DNA from: Voacanga thouarsii
Lineage: Eukaryota; Streptophyta; Magnoliopsida; Gentianales; Apocynaceae
Direction: 5' to 3'
Assembly (NCBI GenBank): GCA_026120185.1
Contig: JANUWF010002153.1
Span: 434,001-498,000, forward strand
DNA length: 64,000 nt
The notes beneath the pieces were generated by a model. That model was not told the DNA's origin. It ran no database searches and saw nothing but the letters and a program-made list of their open reading frames with translations. Below are positions 59,700-64,000 of the stretch, piece after piece. Position numbers and translations under genes: made by a program. Each line of letters opens with the position of its first letter. The stretch's first letter is position 1.

Positions 59700-61038
59700 A
59701 ATGTATTTTAGGGATCAATTGTGTGTAGCAAATATGGATGAGCTAAGGAAGAAGATTCTAGGAGAAGCTCAAAAAAGCCGGTACACCATACATCCCAGGG
59801 AGACCAAGATATATCAAGATTTCAAGTAAATGTTTTGGTCCTCGGGCATGAAGAAAGATGCAGCATAATATGTGTCTGTGTGCCTTACTTATCAAAAGTT
59901 GAAAGAGGAGCATAAGAAAGCTACGGATTACTGCAACCTTTACTAGTACCATAGTGGAAATGGGAATGTGTCATGAGGGACTTCGTCACCGGACTACCGA
60001 TGAGTAGGACTCAGAAGAATGCTGTTTGGGTAGTGGTAGATCGACTGACAAAAACTGTGCATTTTATCCCCATAAACGCGAGGTATTCAATGGAAAAGTT
60101 GGCACTAGTTTATATTCAAGAATTTGAGAGGTTATATGGAGTGCCGACAAGCATCATATCGAATAGAGATCCTCAATTCACCTCCACATTTTCGATAAAA
60201 TTTCAAGAAGCTATGGGGTCGACTTTAAAATTCAATACTCATGCCCACCCTCAGACAAATGGACAGTTGGAGCGTGCGATACAAATCCTTGAGGATACAT
60301 TGAGGGCATGTGTGATGGACTTCAAGGACTAATGGATTAATAGTATCTCGTTTGCGAAATTGGCCTACAACAATAGTTATCAAAATTCTATTGGCATAGC
60401 GCCATATGAAGCCTTGTATAGGTGAAAATATCAAACACCACTATATTGGGGATGGAGCAAAGATGATCAGATTGATAAAGAAGGGGGAATAAATATCGAA
60501 GAGATGGCCAATAAGGTTAAGCTAATACAAGATAGACTAAGAGTGGCTCAGAGCAAACAGAAAAGCTACGTGGATAATCACCGGAGAGAATTGGAGTTTG
60601 AAGTGGGCGATGAGGTATTTCTGAAACTAACCCCTAGCCGAGGGATTCTAAGACATTCGAAGGGTGGAAAGTTTAGCCTTAGGTACATTAGCCCATTCCC
60701 GATCATTGAGAGAATTAGAGTTGTGGCATACAAGATGGAATTGTCGAATGGATTAATAGGTATCCAGGACGTGTTTCATATATCCCAATTGAAGAAATAC
60801 AACCTAGATCTGGAGCATATCCTGAACGATGAGCCATTACATCTGCAACTGAATCTATCATATATGAAGAAGCCGGTTAAGGCATTATAGCGAAGCGTAA
60901 AGGAGTTATGAAATAAGAAAATCCCTATGGTCAAGGTAATATGGGAACACCATAGAGCTCAAGATGCCACTTGAGAGACTGAGGAGTGGATGAGAAGGAA
61001 ATACCCTGGTCTGATAAGAGGTACGACATAGTATAATT
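59700..61038 (+). pseudogene. Integrase and chromodomain of the plus-strand chromovirus
   Basis: The zinc region reads YTIHPRETKIYQDF ... VCLTYQKLKEEHKKA, with the second Cys changed to Tyr. The core frame 59973-60332 has MRDFVTGLPMSRTQ (first Asp), VPTSIISNRDPQFTS where the second catalytic Asp is Asn, and THAHPQTNGQLERAIQILED (Glu kept). After a stop at 60331 comes AYNNSYQNSIGIAPYEALY. The C-terminal frame 60504-60890 carries the GPY/F-type region (VGDEVFLKLTPSRGILR, FHISQLKKY). A chromodomain-like tail IPMVKVIWEHHRAQDAT and MRRKYPGL runs to 61010. In this family the tail guides insertion to marked chromatin. Confidence 0.92.
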
Positions 61039-61057
61039 TTGAGGACGAAATTTTCTT

Positions 61058-61070
61058 AAGTAGGGGAGGA
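61058..61070 (+). promoter_or_regulatory. Polypurine tract of the plus-strand chromovirus
   Basis: AAGTAGGGGAGGA directly before the 3' LTR start TGCGACACCCC, after the conserved tttgaggacgaaatttt. Confidence 0.88.
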
Positions 61071-64000
61071 TGCGACACCCCATTTAATTAAGAGTTTGGA
61101 AGCTTAATTATATTGCAATTTGGTATTGCATCATAAATTAAATGCATCATAAGTGGCTATTTTATGTGCTCTTTATGTGTATTCTCTTAAGAAAAATGTG
61201 TTTGATAAGTTAATTCTTTTGTTTGGGCATGGTAAGTAATTTATATGTAAGTAATTGTTCATTTTATGTATATATGTATTATGTATAGCAAATTAATTAG
61301 TGAAATTAATTTGTTAATCTCTTTTTCAATAAAAATTATCCCAAAGATTTTTATCTTGTGTAAAGCACACTCTTGAATAAATTCATTTTTAATTAGGATT
61401 TTGGTAGTTTTTCCTAAGCTACTAATCTTGGCCAAATTTCGGGTCAAATTTAATTTTGACTTCTTGACTTAATTTCACCAATTGACCCAAGACCCACTTC
61501 TTGGACCCATGGATTTTCTAACCTAACAAAACACCCTCCAATCTTAGCCATTGAACTTAGGGTATTTTTAAGTGAACCCATTTCCACCATTGGATCAAAA
61601 TTCACCCTAGTATAAAATCATATTTTCCCCCTTTCTCTCCTCATTGTGGCTGAAAATCCCCTCCCTCTTTCCCTCTCGTTTTTAATTTTCTCTAGCTTCC
61701 CTCTACCTTCTCTCAAGCTAACACACTTCTTAGAGGTTGAAGAAAGCATTTTTGTGACTTTGGGTTGATTTTTGAGGTAACATTTTCATCTTCTCTTTCA
61801 TTTTTTTCTCCTGCAAGCAAAAAGACAGCCATGCTCACTCTCTCTTCATCTTGTTTTTGTATCTCCTTGCAAACTCTCTTTAAGAGAGACAAAAGCTTGA
61901 AGAACACACCTTCACCTTGCTACCTTCCTTTGTTTAAGTGTAAAGCTTCAAAGAGGTAACTAAAGTTTTCATTTTTTCTCCTATTTTCAAGTTCGCCGAA
62001 TTTTTAACCTTGTTGGACAGATTTTCATGTTATTTTGTTTAAGCATTTTAGATGGTGATTTGTGAAGGAAATGTTAATATTTATGCTAAGGAATGTTGTG
62101 TGATGTGTGAAGTAAAGTCTTGTATGCAAAGAAAACATTTCTCTCCTTTATATAGCATAAATACTGAAAATAAGGGCTGCTGCCCAGATTTTCGTTTTTA
62201 TGTCTTGAAGCCGTGTTTGAATGATTTTTTCCCATGAATTTGTGCGGCATAATGTGGTATTTATGTTGTGTAAATGACGCCTTATGTGTATGATATATGT
62301 ATTGGGGTTATTGGAGGAATTTTGATATTGTTTTGGTCAAGTGTTGTTTGGGAGAAAAAAAAAAAAAACAGAGGTGTTGCTGGAAATGGAGAATTGTGTT
62401 ATGAATATTGATTTATTTGAGTCAAATGGTGAACATGTGTCTTGCGTATAATTAGTTATAGGATCTAGAGTGTTTTGGGAACATTTTTGAGTATTTACAA
62501 GAGTTTGGCGTTTGAAAATTTTGATATTTTGTTGAGTATATGTTTGCAGCCTTGTTCAGAGACCCAACTTAAAACCACCAAAAAACATACTTCTTGTTGG
62601 ATTTTTAAGCTGAATTTTCTACTTTACAAATTTGGGGATGTTATAAAAATTATGGTTCAAGAATCATCGAAAAACCCCTGGTATTATGAAGGTTATGAAT
62701 TTTTGAAAATTGTTGCTCCAGTGTGGTCTCGATTCTGGTGAGATTTTTGGGAAATTTAATTAACCTAGTTTTTCAAATAGTTTTGGGAAAGGAATTGTAT
62801 GGTAATTCACCTAACATGTAGGAGTGTTATTCTGAAAATTTTCAGCAAGAAATAAAATATTTTTCTTAGATAATTAAATCATCTTTTGAGGCCTCTAAAT
62901 TGTTTCACAAACAGAATTTTAACCTAAAGGTTTAAAACATGAATTTTACCTTGAAAATTTCTTTAACTAGATTGGAATGAATTTACAAAAAATTTATGGA
63001 ATATTTTGACTTTCTAGAAAAATATCTCTTATGGTTTTTATTCTTAAATAATTATTCTATTTTTGGTAATCTTTAAATACAAAGTCTTAAAGATAATTAC
63101 TGATCTATTTAGCTAGTTAATTATCTATTTATTTGTGAGTCTATTTATTTACCTATTCAGTTAGCTATTTATTTAATTAACTATTTATCTAGTTATTTAT
63201 TAATTAATTTATTATCTATTTATTTATCCACTTATTTATTATCTATTCATTTGTCTACTTACTTATTTATTATGTATTTATTTATTCATTGACTTATTTA
63301 TTTATTTATTTATCAATCTAGCTATTTATTCATTGTTTAAAATATTTGTTCTTTTTAACTTGATGGAATGCTTTCCTTCCTAACCTATGTGGATTGATTG
63401 CTTGATCAGAGGTTTAGGATTAATAAGATTAGAATAGGCTATTGTGATTAGCGTTAGAAAATAGAAGAGATTACTTGGAGCATAAGTAACCTCTTTTTCC
63501 TTAGAGATTTATGTGGTTTGATCTCTAAGGACTTGTGATCAAGTGTTTAATTCTTGTATAAGTTATATTAGATTTGGATTCGGATTTGGGAGGAAGGAAT
63601 GCTTGAGAATTTTGAAAAGATATCTTTTGCTAAGCTTTTGGACGAAGGTAAGTTCTTGCATCTCATGACTTGTTTATGCAAATTAACTATGTGGAAAGTC
63701 CATATGATCATGTATACATGTTCATGACAAAAGAAGCACATAATATGATTTCACTTATGAGTTTTATTTTATGACACTTGGTATCACTCTTACGACTTTA
63801 TGACTTCCACTTGGGAAAAGTATGCATGATCAATTTTGGGAATCTTCTTATGAATGTTTTGATATGATTAGGAGCCATGCACCAATGTTTAAATCTAAAG
63901 ACAAATTTTCCTTCATGCATATAATTGCAAGAATCATGGCATGAGATTTTGGCTTCGACGAATATCATCTTTGAGGCAATATATGAACTGATTTGATTTA
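61071..64000 (+). mobile_element. 3' LTR of the plus-strand chromovirus, cut by window end
   Basis: Starts TGCGACACCCCATTT. A TATA box (TATAAAAT) lies at 61611-61618. From about 62395 it aligns with the 5' LTR from 52796. By that alignment the full LTR would be about 4 kb and end about 1.1 kb beyond the window. No gene: the short frames (61713-62741) are LTR sequence. Confidence 0.88.
63127..63330. repeat. Degenerate (TTTA)n repeat in the 3' LTR
   Basis: Counterpart of 53546-53740; this copy has extra TTTA units (for example around 63293-63312), showing that the repeat has changed length since insertion. Confidence 0.9.

Overview
The window looks like a repeat-dominated stretch of a plant nuclear genome, most probably a eudicot. 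It is AT-rich and rich in microsatellites, with small GT-AG introns in the only intron-bearing gene. I find no intact host gene. Almost everything recognisable is a transposable element or the remains of one: one large Mutator-like DNA transposon, several Ty3/gypsy retrotransposons of two lineages (Tat/Athila-like with a tRNA-Asp primer site, and Tekay/Del-like chromoviruses with a tRNA-Met-like primer site), five precisely bounded solo LTRs, and one probable tRNA-derived SINE. The species cannot be told from the sequence.

Layout. 1-2735: non-coding sequence, a decayed primer-binding site and a minus-strand Tat-type LTR. 3743-14676: a complete, decayed MULE of 10.9 kb with inverted terminal repeats and a perfect 9-bp target duplication (ctttctagc). 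It carries two genes on the minus strand: a MuDR-type transposase (12566 to 8126, split by a solo LTR) and, 214 bp downstream, a plant mobile domain (PMD) gene with three introns (7911 to 5836). 14677-20560: mostly non-coding, with a broken 'putative plant transposon protein' ORF, a 140-bp tandem duplication and long TTA repeats. 20570-24290: minus-strand Tat-type 5' LTR, primer site and gag. 24312-31074: LTR-like sequence, a 330-bp GC-rich tandem duplication, a SINE and a plus-strand Tekay-type LTR ending at 30882. 31075-40320: one plus-strand Tat-type element, internally deleted, holding two nested solo LTRs. 40321-42755: part of another minus-strand LTR with minisatellites. 42756-52795: a minus-strand chromovirus (gag, integrase, chromodomain; protease and RT deleted) with a solo LTR in pol and another in its 5' LTR. 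52796-64000: a plus-strand chromovirus with nearly complete but stop-riddled gag-pol; its 3' LTR runs off the window.

How the parts relate. The MULE is the most interesting unit: transposase and PMD gene lie head to tail inside one set of TIRs and one target duplication, so the PMD gene is cargo of this transposon. Both genes are dead in this copy (stops, frameshifts, a lost catalytic Glu, a lost SWIM His). Five solo LTRs with exact 5-bp target duplications give a relative order of insertions, and removing them in thought rejoins the interrupted reading frames. Many stops in the coding remnants sit at codons one C-to-T (or G-to-A) change from Arg, Gln or Trp, as expected from decay of methylated, silenced elements. 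GC-rich palindromic patches recur in the LTRs of several otherwise AT-rich families and are not explained by ordinary LTR structure.
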